Part shown: positions 17,395-26,349 of the stretch, one piece after another
Layout of the letters: every line of letters begins with the position of its first letter
Numbering within the stretch: the stretch's first letter is position 1
NCBI GenBank assembly: GCA_039177505.1
Contig: JBCDFR010000016.1
Span: 1-64,000 of the forward strand
Reading direction: 5' to 3'
Length of the DNA stretch: 64,000 bases
Source of the DNA: JABSQH01 sp039177505
Lineage (GTDB): Bacteria > Actinomycetota > Acidimicrobiia > Acidimicrobiales > Ilumatobacteraceae
Program-made: the position numbers and the translations under genes
The notes under the pieces: generated by a model
What the model was told of the DNA's origin: nothing
Seen by the model: only the letters and a program-made list of their open reading frames with translations
Database searches by the model: none

Positions 17395-19119
17395 ATGAGT
17401 ACCACCATCGAGTCGCCCGACGTCGCCTACGACGGCGGCGACACCGCACCTCCGCCGTCCTCGCCGCCGGCACCCGCGCCACTACAGCCGCGCCTGCGCA
17501 TCGTCGCTGCGTGGCATCTGCTGCTGGCCGTCGTCAGCATCGCCGCGTTGTACCTGGCGAGTCGCAGCGGCGACGACGAGATCCCGTGGATGCCGCGCAG
17601 CGCGCTCCAGGGCTTTTTCGCCGCCACCCTCGTGGCCACCCTGGCCTGCGCCTACGGGGTGCCGGCCGGCACGCGGTGGGCGCGCACCACCTCACTCGTC
17701 GTCAACTACCTCCTCGTCGTGGTCAGCGGCGCAACGTTGCTGCATCTGTTCGATGTGTTCCGCGCCATCGGCGACCTGGGCGAAGGGCTGAACAAGGCGT
17801 TCGTTCCTTTCCTCGTCATCTGCGTTGGGCTGCTGTGGGTGCTGATCGCCAACCAGGTCTTGTCTGAGCGGCCGTGGGTGTCGTACGCCGTTCGCCTCAA
17901 GCACGCCGGGTACGTCGTGATGTCGGTCGCTGGCGTGTGGTTCGTGATCGTCGCCGACCCGACCGGCATGATCTCGTCGTTCTTCAACGACCTCACCCGG
18001 CCACTCACGATCGCGACGGCCCTGGTCTTTGCCGCCGCCGTGTGGGTCACTCGCTTCATGTGGTCGACCGAAGTGAGTCGTCACTTCGGGACCAAGCGCT
18101 CGACGAACGAGGCGCTCACCGGGCTCGCGTTCTTGTCACCAAACCTGCTCGGGTTTCTCGCGTTCTTCGCGTTTCCACTGCTGTTCTCGCTCTTCGTCAG
18201 TCTGTTCGACTGGCGCACCACCAACACCGGCCGGGAGTTCGTCGGACTCGACAACTACATCCGCGCGCTGTCGATCGACTTCGCCAGCACCGACCAAGGC
18301 GGCGCCGGTACCGAGGTGCTCAAGTCGGGGTACCAGGTGTTGATGAACGTCGACTGGTTCGGATTGCACCTCGTGATCGGCGCACGAGATGTCGAGTTCT
18401 GGTTGTCGATGCGCAACATCTTCATCTTCCTCGTCGTGGCCGTGCCGTTGTCGGTGCTGCCGGCGTTGGGCCTCTCCAGCATCCTGGCGTCGAAGTTGCC
18501 TGGCATGAAGATCTTCCGTGCCGTGTACTTCATCCCGTCGGTGGCCGGCGTGATCGGCGTGGCCATCGTGTGGGGGCAGATGTTCGACGGCACCATCGGC
18601 TGGATCAACTATCTGCTCGACCTGGTGGGTCTCTCCGAACCGGGTGATGGTCAAGGCTGGCTGACCGAGCGAAGTACCGCGCTGTTGTCGATGATCATCG
18701 TGTTCGGCTGGATGCAGTTCGGGTTCAACACCGTGCTGTACCTCGCCGGCCACCAGTCGATTCCCAAAGAGCTGTACGAGGCCGCCCACATCGACGGTGC
18801 GAACGCATGGCAGATCTTCTGCCGGATCACCGTGCCGCAGCTGCGCAACACGACGTTCTACGTGCTGGTCACCACGTCGATCCTGGCATTGCAGCTGTTC
18901 GACATCGTGTGGATCTTGTCGCGACCGGAGCCGGGTGGGCCGAACAACGCCACGACCACGCCGGTGCTGGCGCTCTACGAAGAAGCGTTCACTAACAATG
19001 CGCAGGGCTACGCGTCGGCGTTGGCGTGGATCTTGTTCTTCATCATCTTCGGGTTCACGTTCCTGCAGTTCCGCCAGCAACGCAGCGGCGGCGGCGAGAT
19101 CAGCGGAGGCGTGGCGTGA
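17395..19119 (+). CDS. ABC sugar transporter permease with extra N-terminal membrane domain (MalF-like)
   Basis: A 574-residue permease. Residues 240-574 are an ordinary MalF/UgpA-type permease: hydrophobic helices, the FLSPNLLGFLAFFAFPLLFSL first helix, and the EAA loop ELYEAAHIDGANAWQIFCRI that contacts the ATPase. Residues 1-235 are unusual: a Pro-rich cytoplasmic lead and about six further membrane helices (around 35-55, 70-90, 98-118, 134-154, 170-188, 203-222), which single MalF-type proteins of this size lack. The start at ATG 17395 (MSTTIESPD) excludes low-complexity upstream codons. No ATPase gene lies in the operon. Confidence 0.85.
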   Translation: MSTTIESPDVAYDGGDTAPPPSSPPAPAPLQPRLRIVAAWHLLLAVVSIAALYLASRSGDDEIPWMPRSALQGFFAATLVATLACAYGVPAGTRWARTTSLVVNYLLVVVSGATLLHLFDVFRAIGDLGEGLNKAFVPFLVICVGLLWVLIANQVLSERPWVSYAVRLKHAGYVVMSVAGVWFVIVADPTGMISSFFNDLTRPLTIATALVFAAAVWVTRFMWSTEVSRHFGTKRSTNEALTGLAFLSPNLLGFLAFFAFPLLFSLFVSLFDWRTTNTGREFVGLDNYIRALSIDFASTDQGGAGTEVLKSGYQVLMNVDWFGLHLVIGARDVEFWLSMRNIFIFLVVAVPLSVLPALGLSSILASKLPGMKIFRAVYFIPSVAGVIGVAIVWGQMFDGTIGWINYLLDLVGLSEPGDGQGWLTERSTALLSMIIVFGWMQFGFNTVLYLAGHQSIPKELYEAAHIDGANAWQIFCRITVPQLRNTTFYVLVTTSILALQLFDIVWILSRPEPGGPNNATTTPVLALYEEAFTNNAQGYASALAWILFFIIFGFTFLQFRQQRSGGGEISGGVA

Positions 19120-19153
19120 GCTGCGCCGCCGGAAGCGATCGGAAGGGCGTGGG

Positions 19154-20491
19154 GTGAGTCGCCGAGCGGGTGACGGGATGGTGCGGCCCAAGGGGGCCAA
19201 GCACACGGTGATTCGCGTGCTCACGTACGGGGTGCTCGTCGCAGTGCTGCTCGTCGTGGTGTTCCCGTTCGTCGTTGCGGTGTCGACGTCGCTCAAGAGT
19301 CCGCAGGCGATCTTCACCTATCCACCCGAGTTGATCCCGCGCGAGAACGTCACGGTGACCGCAGAAGACGCCGGGTTGGCCAACGACGTCGTCGTCGAAG
19401 AGACCGACGAGACCACCGACGAAGGTAGTTCGACCGACGACGTGTTCGGCCAGTTCCTCGAGGATGATGCGACCGTCCAAGAGATCGCTCCCGATGAGGA
19501 GTTCGACGTGTACCGCTTCGATGACGATCCGAACCGGTACGCACTGATCGACAACGACGTCTCGGTCGCCGAGTACGTCCCGCTCGACGATCCCGATGCG
19601 CTGATTCGACAAGAGGTCGGGTTGGCCGCGGAAACCGGCGACACCGTCACCGTCGAGGGCGACGAGGAGGCCGTGTTCCTCGTCGAGAGCGACGGCACGG
19701 CCGTCGAGGCGTACCGCGGTCGGTTGACCAACGGCGGCCTGTTCGTGTCGATCGACGATCCGTCGATCGAGCGTGTCGATCTCGTCAACTTCGCCGAAGA
19801 ACAGACCCAGGTCGGATTCCGATTCGAGAACTACGAAGACGTGGTCGTCGACCGCAGCCTCGGTCGTTCGCTGACGAACACCGTGCTCGTCACGATCATG
19901 GTCGTCATCGGGCAGTTGGCCACCTCGATCCTCGGTGGCTATGCGTTGGCCCGCATCGACTTCCGTGGTCGCAACGCGCTGTTCCTGCTGTATCTCGGGT
20001 CGGTGATGATCCCGTTCATCGTGTTGGTCATCCCGCTGTTCCAGCTGGTGCTCCAGCTCGGCTGGCTCGACAACCTCGCGGCGCTGATCATCCCCTTCGG
20101 GTTCACGGCATATGGCACGTTCTTGATGCGCCAGTTCTTCCTCGGGATCCCCAAGGAGCTCGAAGAAGCCGCGATCATCGACGGCGCAAGTCGCTCGCGC
20201 ATCTTGTGGCGCATCATGGTGCCCCTGGCCAAGCCGGCCATCGCCTCGCTGGCGACGTTCGCCTTCCTCTACGCGTGGAACTCGTTCTTCTGGCCGCTCG
20301 TGATCATCAACTCGGGCAACGAGGACGGTCGTGTGCTGTCGCTGGCGTTGGCCACGCTCGGCGGCCGCTCGAGTACCGACATCAACCTCGTCTTTGCTGG
20401 AGCGGTCATCGCGATGACGCCGCCGATCCTCGTGTTCTTGTTTGCTCAGCGGTACTTCGTCGAGAACTCGGCGGCCAGTGGCTTGAAGTGA
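19154..20491 (+). CDS. ABC sugar transporter permease with large extracytoplasmic insertion (MalG-like)
   Basis: A 445-residue permease, about 160 longer than a typical MalG. After the first helix (about residues 20-45) and a normal SLKSPQAIF segment, an acidic region of about 155 residues is inserted (roughly 65-222, rich in Asp, Glu and Thr, with short beta-like stretches). The usual NY-containing segment then resumes (FENYEDVVV) and leads to RSLTNTVLVT and the other helices. The EAA loop is ELEEAAIIDGASRSRILWRI. The GTG at 19154 has GGAAGGG upstream; ATG 19178 is an alternative. The GalT gene starts inside its stop codon. Confidence 0.85.
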   Translation: MSRRAGDGMVRPKGAKHTVIRVLTYGVLVAVLLVVVFPFVVAVSTSLKSPQAIFTYPPELIPRENVTVTAEDAGLANDVVVEETDETTDEGSSTDDVFGQFLEDDATVQEIAPDEEFDVYRFDDDPNRYALIDNDVSVAEYVPLDDPDALIRQEVGLAAETGDTVTVEGDEEAVFLVESDGTAVEAYRGRLTNGGLFVSIDDPSIERVDLVNFAEEQTQVGFRFENYEDVVVDRSLGRSLTNTVLVTIMVVIGQLATSILGGYALARIDFRGRNALFLLYLGSVMIPFIVLVIPLFQLVLQLGWLDNLAALIIPFGFTAYGTFLMRQFFLGIPKELEEAAIIDGASRSRILWRIMVPLAKPAIASLATFAFLYAWNSFFWPLVIINSGNEDGRVLSLALATLGGRSSTDINLVFAGAVIAMTPPILVFLFAQRYFVENSAASGLK

Positions 20492-21342
20492 GCGCGCCAC
20501 CTCGCGTGCGTGTAGACCCGACGCTGGGCACGGTCGTGCACGTCGTCGGCTCGCGGCAGAAACGACCCAATCAGCCCACCACCGGGTGTCCCTTCTGCGT
20601 CGGCGGTATCGAGGCGCCAGAGCCCTACGACGTGCGATGGTTCCCCAATCGGTGGCCGGCGATGCCCGACGACCGATGTGAGGTGGTGTTGTACAGCCCC
20701 GATCACAACGCGACGTTCTCGTCGCTGGGGGTCGATGGCGCGCGCAAGGTGATCGATCTGTGGGGTGAGCGAACGGCCGCACTCGGCAGTCGAGCCGACG
20801 TCGACTACGTGCTCGTGTTCGAGAATCGTGGCGCCGACGTCGGCGCCACGATTGCCCATCCGCACGGACAGATCTACGCGTACGACCACATTCCCGCCCG
20901 CCAGGCTCGACGGCTGCACGGCGGGTGGCGGCCGGACAAGGACCCCGGCGAACGGCTCGTGATCGACCGCGATGGCTGGATGGTCTGGGTGCCGTACGCG
21001 CCGACGTTCCCGATTGCTCTCGAGATCGCACCGTCGGAGCACGTCGCCGACGTGCCGACGATGGGTGATGTCGACCGCACCGCGCTCGCCGGTCTCATGG
21101 TCGACGTGCTCGGTCGCCTCGACCGCTACTTCGATGCCCCCTTGCCATACATGATGTGGCTCAATCAACGACCGACGGTCGATGATGATCATGGCGACGC
21201 GTGGTTCAACATCGAGATCGTGTCGCCGTGGCGTGGTCCTGACGTCCCGCGGTTCATTGCTGCTGCTGAGGTAGCGAGCGAAGAGTTCTTCAATCCGCTG
21301 ATCCCAGAAGACGTCGCCGAGCGTCTACGCGATCTCGCCTGA
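20488..21342 (+). CDS. galT: Galactose-1-phosphate uridylyltransferase
   Basis: A 284-residue GalT-type HIT-superfamily nucleotidyl transferase, which exchanges UMP between UDP-glucose and galactose-1-phosphate in the Leloir pathway. The zinc knuckle CPFC and the active-site HPHGQ (nucleophilic second His) are both present, as is the family ENRGADVGAT lead to it. It is shorter than E. coli GalT (about 350 residues), lacking part of the N-terminus. GTG 20488 overlaps the permease stop (GTGA), so it is co-translated with the transporter; this points to galactose or a galactoside as the imported sugar. ADP-sugar phosphorylase activity is a possible alternative. Confidence 0.85.
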   Translation: MSAPPRVRVDPTLGTVVHVVGSRQKRPNQPTTGCPFCVGGIEAPEPYDVRWFPNRWPAMPDDRCEVVLYSPDHNATFSSLGVDGARKVIDLWGERTAALGSRADVDYVLVFENRGADVGATIAHPHGQIYAYDHIPARQARRLHGGWRPDKDPGERLVIDRDGWMVWVPYAPTFPIALEIAPSEHVADVPTMGDVDRTALAGLMVDVLGRLDRYFDAPLPYMMWLNQRPTVDDDHGDAWFNIEIVSPWRGPDVPRFIAAAEVASEEFFNPLIPEDVAERLRDLA

Positions 21343-21390
21343 CCGAAACCGCCGTGCGGCGGCGCAATCGCAGGTTCGTCGCTGCCCGGG

Positions 21391-22014
21391 TCAGCTGACC
21401 GCGTCGAGCAGTGCGAGCATTTCGTCGGCGAAGTCTTGCGGATCGATCGACTCTTCGAAGATGCCGGTACGCAACAGCAAGATCGCTGGGACCGCGTCGG
21501 TGAGGGTGGACAGTTGCGGGTGAGCGTCGCCGATCACGGCTCCGATCGACGGCCCGATGGTCGCCCGCAATACCGACCGCATGACGTCGTCGACGGCTGC
21601 GCCGAGTTCCTCGTGGTGTCGTGCTGCTGCCAAGACGCCGATGAACGAACCGCCATCGACCTTGCCGCACATCTGGTCGGCCAGACCGGCGAGCAACTGG
21701 TGGAAGTCGCCACGCGGATCTCCTGACGACTCGAAGCTGTCCGGAGCGTCGTGGCGGATCGCCGCGGCGACGAGCGCTTCCTTGGTCGGCCAACGGCGAT
21801 AGATGGTGGCCAGTCCAGCGCCGGCGCGGGTGGCGACATCTTGTACACGGAACCCTTCCCAACCGACCTCGTGCACGAGATCGGTGGCTGCGTCGAGGAT
21901 CGCTGTCGTGCGATCGGCGTCGCGCGGCCGACCGCGGGTGGCGACCTCACCGTCCGTCACGGTGGCGATGTCAGCGCTGGCGACACCAGGGCGAGCGACA
22001 TCGGTGGGCGACAT
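21391..22014 (-). CDS. TetR-family transcriptional regulator
   Basis: A 207-residue TetR regulator. The N-terminal HTH covers about residues 33-80 (ILDAATDLVHEVGWEGFRVQDVA, then AGAGLATIYRRWPTKEAL). The C-terminal ligand domain ends in a helical dimer region. It is divergent from an MFS efflux gene across a 155-bp gap that holds two inverted repeats, so it most likely represses the pump and itself, with a drug-like effector. Confidence 0.9.
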   Translation of the reverse strand: MSPTDVARPGVASADIATVTDGEVATRGRPRDADRTTAILDAATDLVHEVGWEGFRVQDVATRAGAGLATIYRRWPTKEALVAAAIRHDAPDSFESSGDPRGDFHQLLAGLADQMCGKVDGGSFIGVLAAARHHEELGAAVDDVMRSVLRATIGPSIGAVIGDAHPQLSTLTDAVPAILLLRTGIFEESIDPQDFADEMLALLDAVS

Positions 22015-22028
22015 GCGTCACATCATAG

Positions 22029-22065
22029 CGAAAGTCTTGACTTTCGGAAATCACCGTTTCATACT
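22029..22065 (+). promoter_or_regulatory. TetR operator overlapping a promoter of the MFS gene
   Basis: CGAAAGTCTTGACTTTCG (22029-22046) is a perfect inverted repeat with 8-bp arms and a 2-bp centre. TTGACT inside it (22037-22042) and CATACT 17 bp later (22060-22065) form a plausible sigma-70 promoter. Binding of a TetR dimer there would block the polymerase. Confidence 0.65.
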
Positions 22066-22075
22066 GAACCGGCAA

Positions 22076-22101
22076 TTACCGGAAATCGTCCTTTTCGGTA
22101 A
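22076..22101. promoter_or_regulatory. Second inverted repeat in the tetR-MFS gap
   Basis: TTACCGGAAA and TTTTCGGTAA are inverted with 9 of 10 positions matching around a 6-nt centre. It lies 30 bp after the first operator and 68 bp before the MFS start, so it may be a second regulator site or part of the leader RNA. Confidence 0.45.
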
Positions 22102-22169
22102 GTACAGATGCCGGATCATCCGGACTCCCACACCGCCACCCTCAACAGCCGATCAATCCAGGAGCAGCA

Positions 22170-23732
22170 ATGCCGACCGACCTCACCCAACCCCAACGGA
22201 CCGGCGTACTCGTCACGATGTGTCTGGCGTTGATCGCCGTCGTCGCATCCGTGTCGGGCCTCAACGTCGCCCTCAACGATCTCGCCGTCGACCTTGACGC
22301 CAGCACCGGTGAGGTCTTGTGGATCGTCAACGCCTACACCCTCACCCTGGCGGCACTGCTGCTCGGCATCGGCGAACTCGGCGACCGGTTCGGACGCCGG
22401 CGAGTACTGATGATCGGCCTTGCGGTCTTCGCTGTCGCCAGCGGCGCCGCTGCATTCGCCGACAGCGCTACTGCGATGATCGCCTTCCGGGCCCTCGCAG
22501 GACTCGGCGCTGCCATGATCATGCCCGCGACTCTGTCGATCATCACCTCGGTGTTTCCACCAGACGAACGTGGACGAGCAGTGGGCATCTGGGCTGGGTT
22601 CGCGGGAGCCGGTGGCATCCTCGGACTATTCATCTCCGCAGCGATCATCGACGCCGTCACGTGGCCGTGGCTGTTCGCCTTTCCGGTGATCGTGGCCATC
22701 GCTTCGCTGATCGCCACGGCGGCGCTCGTTCCCGAGAGCCGCAACGAACACCACGACGGTTACGACGCGATCGGCACCGTGCTGTCGATTCTCGCCGTCG
22801 GCGGGGTCGTTCTGGGGATCCACGAAGGGCCCGAGGTCGGATGGAGTGAACCCATCTCCTTCGGCTCACTGGCCATCGGCGTGATCGCATCGTTGGCGTT
22901 CGTCGCCTGGGAGTGGCGCACCGCCGTGGCCCACGAGAACGGTGCATCGGTCGCACCGATCCTCGATGTCCGCATCTTCTCCAACCGCAACCTCGCAGCC
23001 GGCTCGCTGTCGCTGGTGTTCGTATTCATGTTGGTGTTCGGCGTGTTTCTCGTCGTACTGCAATACCTCCAGGCAGTGCTCGACTATTCGGCGCTGCAAG
23101 CCGCCACTGGCCTCCTGCCGATGGCCGTCGTGATGATGGGCCTGTCACCGGCGGCGCCGCAGCTCGCCGAGCGCTTCTCGCTGCGCGCCGTCCTGGCGGT
23201 CGCCAGCGTCGGTATCACCGTCGGCTTCGTGACCCTGGCGATGGCCAGCTCCGATCCCAGCTACTGGGCAATTCTCCCCGGGCTCGTGCTGGTTGGCGCG
23301 GGCGTGGGCCTGGCGATGTCGCCATCGACCACTGCGATCACCGAGTCGTTGCCCGCCGAGAAGCAGGGCGTCGCCTCGGCGCTCAACGACACGGTGCGCG
23401 AAGTCGGTTCGGCGCTCGGGATCGCGCTCATCGGATCGCTGCTGTCGTCGGGGTACCGCTCGAGCATCGCCGACACGGCCGAGACGCTCCCCGAGCCGCT
23501 CGCCGAACCGGTCGAGGAAGGGATCGGACAAGCACTCGCTGTTGCCGGCGAACTGGGTCCCCAGGGTGCCGATCTCGCCGTTGCTGCTCGTGACGCCTTT
23601 CTCGACGGGTGGGCCTCCTCGATGACCGTCGCTGCGGTGTTGGCGGCGGTGACCGGGGTCGCGGCGTTCATGGTTGCTGGTCGCCGCGCCACCGGCGACG
23701 TCGAGCAGCAGCGAGTGCTCGTCGACGCCTGA
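22170..23732 (+). CDS. MFS drug transporter, DHA2 (14-helix) type
   Basis: A 520-residue major facilitator of the EmrB/QacA group. About 14 membrane helices can be traced, with the loop motif GDRFGRRRVL after helix 2 and the DHA2 motif VGGAGGILG-like (GFAGAGGILGLF). It ejects small hydrophobic or cationic compounds by proton antiport. Regulation by the divergent TetR gene is strongly suggested by the shared gap with two inverted repeats. The ATG at 22170 has AGGAGCA upstream. Confidence 0.9.
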   Translation: MPTDLTQPQRTGVLVTMCLALIAVVASVSGLNVALNDLAVDLDASTGEVLWIVNAYTLTLAALLLGIGELGDRFGRRRVLMIGLAVFAVASGAAAFADSATAMIAFRALAGLGAAMIMPATLSIITSVFPPDERGRAVGIWAGFAGAGGILGLFISAAIIDAVTWPWLFAFPVIVAIASLIATAALVPESRNEHHDGYDAIGTVLSILAVGGVVLGIHEGPEVGWSEPISFGSLAIGVIASLAFVAWEWRTAVAHENGASVAPILDVRIFSNRNLAAGSLSLVFVFMLVFGVFLVVLQYLQAVLDYSALQAATGLLPMAVVMMGLSPAAPQLAERFSLRAVLAVASVGITVGFVTLAMASSDPSYWAILPGLVLVGAGVGLAMSPSTTAITESLPAEKQGVASALNDTVREVGSALGIALIGSLLSSGYRSSIADTAETLPEPLAEPVEEGIGQALAVAGELGPQGADLAVAARDAFLDGWASSMTVAAVLAAVTGVAAFMVAGRRATGDVEQQRVLVDA

Positions 23733-23747
23733 GCGGGCGCGTTCACC

Positions 23748-23784
23748 CAGTGCCCCTACCGGCCCCCCGCCGGTAGGGGCACTG
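23748..23784. terminator. Strong stem-loop after the MFS gene
   Basis: Two 16-nt arms (left at 23748-23763, right at 23769-23784) are perfectly complementary and enclose five C. The stem is the strongest in the window, 15 bp after the MFS stop. There is no T run, as is common for actinobacterial terminators. Confidence 0.7.
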
Positions 23785-23845
23785 CCGCGTCGGCGCTCGC
23801 AGCATCGCCGACTCGGGAGGGCTGGTGACCTGACACGATGGTCGG

Positions 23846-25033
23846 ATGGGGATGTCCGCGACAGCGCACGCGCCGCTGTTGTCGCGGCGTACGTTGCCGT
23901 ATTACCTCGGCGGGTTCCTCGGGCCGTTTGGCACGATGGTGGTGATCTCGATCTATCCGGAATTGCGCAGCGATTTTGGTGTCGGCACACGAGCCGTGAA
24001 CTGGTCCTTCAGCGGGTATCTGCTGCCAATGGCCGCGCTGATGCTCGTGTCCGGAACGATCGGCGAACGATTCGGACGGCGACGTGTGTTGCGACTCACC
24101 TTCATTGCCTACGCCGTGGCGTCACTCCTCGCGGCGGTTGCTCCGTACGTCGAGCTGTTCGTCGCCGCCCGCGCCCTCCAGGGTGTGAGCAACGCCTTCA
24201 TCACGCCGGTCCTTCTCGCCGCACTCGTCGAAATCGTCCCGGCCGCCCGATCGGGCGGCGCCGTCGGTATCTACGCCAGCTTCCAGGCCGCCGGTTCGGC
24301 GAGCGCGCCGCTGATCGGTGGCGTCGCCGCCGCGGTCGATTGGCGGTTGGCGTTCATCGGTGTCGCGGTGGTGGCAGGGGTACTGGCGACCCAGCCGATC
24401 GTCGGCGAGCCACGGCCCGGAGCAGCGGCACCACCGATCAAGCCACTCCTCACGCGCCGCATGGTGTCGTTGTGGGTTGCCTCGTTTGCCGGTGCCGCCG
24501 GGCCGCTCGGCGCAGCGGTACTCGTCGGCCTCTATCTGCGAGACGAACTCGGCACGACCGCAGCGGCAGCAGGGGCGGTGTTGGCACTGGGCGGTGCATG
24601 CACGGCGCTCGCCAGTCCATCATTGGGACGACTGCTCGATCGCTGGGGTGCACGGCGTTCGGCGTTCGTTGCGCTCATCGCGGCGTCTGCCATGGTCGCA
24701 CCGCTCGGCATGCTCGACTCGCTCGCCACCGTCGTCGTCGCGTTCGTCGCATTCAACCTGGCGATCGGGTTCGCACTGGTGATCCTCCTCCAGCTCGCGG
24801 CCCTCGCCGTCCCCGAGAATCGCAGTGGTGGCGTGTCGTCGTCGCTGTCATTTCGCTTCGCCGGTCACGCGATCGGTCCATTGCTCCTGATCCCGCTATT
24901 CGATCGAAGACCTGAAGCAGCGTTTCTCGTCGCCGCCGCGCTCGGTGTGGTGATGTTGGCTGCGGTGCTCGTTGCGATCGGCGGGGCCGTGAGGTCAACG
25001 GCGTCGTCGCCGGCCGCCGGTCACACCCGCTGA
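23846..25033 (+). CDS. MFS transporter (12-helix)
   Basis: A 395-residue major facilitator with about 12 helices. The conserved loop GERFGRRRVLRL follows helix 2, and helix 4 has NAFITPVLLAALVEIVP. It is much shorter than the preceding DHA2 pump and separated from it by a strong terminator, so it is probably expressed on its own. The substrate is unknown; sugar or drug efflux are both possible. Confidence 0.85.
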   Translation: MGMSATAHAPLLSRRTLPYYLGGFLGPFGTMVVISIYPELRSDFGVGTRAVNWSFSGYLLPMAALMLVSGTIGERFGRRRVLRLTFIAYAVASLLAAVAPYVELFVAARALQGVSNAFITPVLLAALVEIVPAARSGGAVGIYASFQAAGSASAPLIGGVAAAVDWRLAFIGVAVVAGVLATQPIVGEPRPGAAAPPIKPLLTRRMVSLWVASFAGAAGPLGAAVLVGLYLRDELGTTAAAAGAVLALGGACTALASPSLGRLLDRWGARRSAFVALIAASAMVAPLGMLDSLATVVVAFVAFNLAIGFALVILLQLAALAVPENRSGGVSSSLSFRFAGHAIGPLLLIPLFDRRPEAAFLVAAALGVVMLAAVLVAIGGAVRSTASSPAAGHTR

Positions 25034-25079
25034 TGAGGTCGACCTCGTCGATGCTGGATCGGATGATCCGCGACTGGGC

Positions 25080-26003
25080 TCAGCGCTCGTCGAGAGCGCC
25101 GTCGAGCCATGCGACGAGATCGGCCTCGACCTCGTCGCGGTTGGTCTCGTTGAGTGTCTCGTGGCGAGCACCGTCGTAGAGCTGCAACGCGACGTCGTCG
25201 ATGCCGGCAGCTGTCCAGCGCTCGACCAGATCGCGTACCGACTCCACGTTCTCGCCGCCCACCGGATCCTCGGCGCCGCCGAACACGTACACCGAGAGAT
25301 CGCGCGGGATCGAGGCCTCTGCCTCGTCGGTCCACATCGCACTCACACCATCGAGCATGTCCGCGACGTAGCCGTTCGACAGCGGGAAGCCGCTCCACTC
25401 ATCGGCGACGTATATGGCCACTTCGCCTGCGTCGCGGCTCAGCCACTCGAATCCGGTTGCGTCGTCACTGGCGAACGGGACGTTGAATCCGGCGAACATC
25501 GCCGCGAACACCTCCGATGGCGCGTCGGCCTGGTCTCCTTCTCCGAGGGCGCGGATCATTCCCAAAGTGGCGTCGTCGAGTCCGAGGCCGCCTGACGTAC
25601 CCGACAGCACCAGACCGGCCAGTTCGTCGCCCCATCGCTGGGCGTACGCCTGCGCCACGAACGATCCCATGCTGTGGCCGATCAGGAACAGTGGTACGCC
25701 CGGGATGTCGGCGCGGATCCGTTCGCTGAGGTGGTGCTGGTCATCGATGATCGCCTGCCAACCACCAGGTCGGGCGACACCGAAGGTACCGAATTCATCG
25801 GCGGTGCGGCCATGAGCGCGGTGATCCGAGGCGTATACCGCATAGCCCTGATCGGCGAGCCGGCTGGCCACCCGGTCGTATCGTCTGGCGTGCTCGGCCG
25901 CCCCGTGGGCGATCTGTACGGCGGCCTTCGCCTCACCAGCGGGCAGCCAGCGATATCCGGCCAACTGCTGGCCGTCGCCACCTGTGAACGTGATCTGTTC
26001 CAT
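25080..26003 (-). CDS. Alpha/beta hydrolase (monoacylglycerol lipase/lysophospholipase-like)
   Basis: A 307-residue alpha/beta hydrolase. The nucleophile elbow is GHSMGS, the oxyanion segment is QIAHGAAEHARRYDRVA, and SDHRAHGRT follows, all features of monoglyceride lipases and PldB-type lysophospholipases. The likely acid is in YVFGGAEDPVGG and the histidine in DGARHETLNE near the C-terminus. The start at 26003 (MEQITFTGG) has AGAGAGGGG upstream; the longer frame is rejected because it runs through repeats. It may release fatty acids from monoacylglycerol, in keeping with the lipid genes elsewhere in the window. Confidence 0.85.
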   Translation of the reverse strand: MEQITFTGGDGQQLAGYRWLPAGEAKAAVQIAHGAAEHARRYDRVASRLADQGYAVYASDHRAHGRTADEFGTFGVARPGGWQAIIDDQHHLSERIRADIPGVPLFLIGHSMGSFVAQAYAQRWGDELAGLVLSGTSGGLGLDDATLGMIRALGEGDQADAPSEVFAAMFAGFNVPFASDDATGFEWLSRDAGEVAIYVADEWSGFPLSNGYVADMLDGVSAMWTDEAEASIPRDLSVYVFGGAEDPVGGENVESVRDLVERWTAAGIDDVALQLYDGARHETLNETNRDEVEADLVAWLDGALDER

Positions 26004-26064
26004 GGGGGACCCCTCTCTTCGTCGACCGCATCGATCGATATGTCGACGGTAGTGGGCGCTCCCT

Positions 26065-26105
26065 CGATACACCCCACACGCGGGCGATACACCCCAGAAC
26101 GCGGG
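26065..26105 (-). repeat. Tandem 20/21-bp direct repeat upstream of the hydrolase gene
   Basis: Two adjacent copies of CGATACACCCCA followed by ACGCGGG (one base longer in the second copy). They lie 62-102 bp upstream of the hydrolase start on the minus strand, where activator or repressor sites are expected. The rest of the gap from 26106 to 26349 holds no gene that I can support. Confidence 0.55.
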
Positions 26106-26349
26106 CACGGCCCGGAGACGTCCGCCACGTCCCCGGGCCACCGGGCCCCGCCCGAGCCACTGCGTAGAACGCAGCGGCTGTTGATCACCACATCGTGGCG
26201 GGGTCCACTTGAACGGGTCCTGCGCGGAACCACAGCGGACTCTGTGAATTGGAAACAAGTATCGTCGCGTGGGCGGTCGGCGGGCGACGACGCTCGTCAG
26301 TGAGCGCGCGGGGCAACGAAGTCCACGCCCCCGGCCAGCGCGCGGGTGA

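Noticed and set aside
19100..21031. 643-codon antisense frame over the MalG-like permease
   Set aside because: Shadow frame; the permease and GalT motifs are on the plus strand.
21349..21362. CCGCCG-TG-CGGCGG inverted repeat after galT, possible terminator
   Set aside because: The 2-nt loop and short GC stem are common by chance in this DNA; too weak to list.
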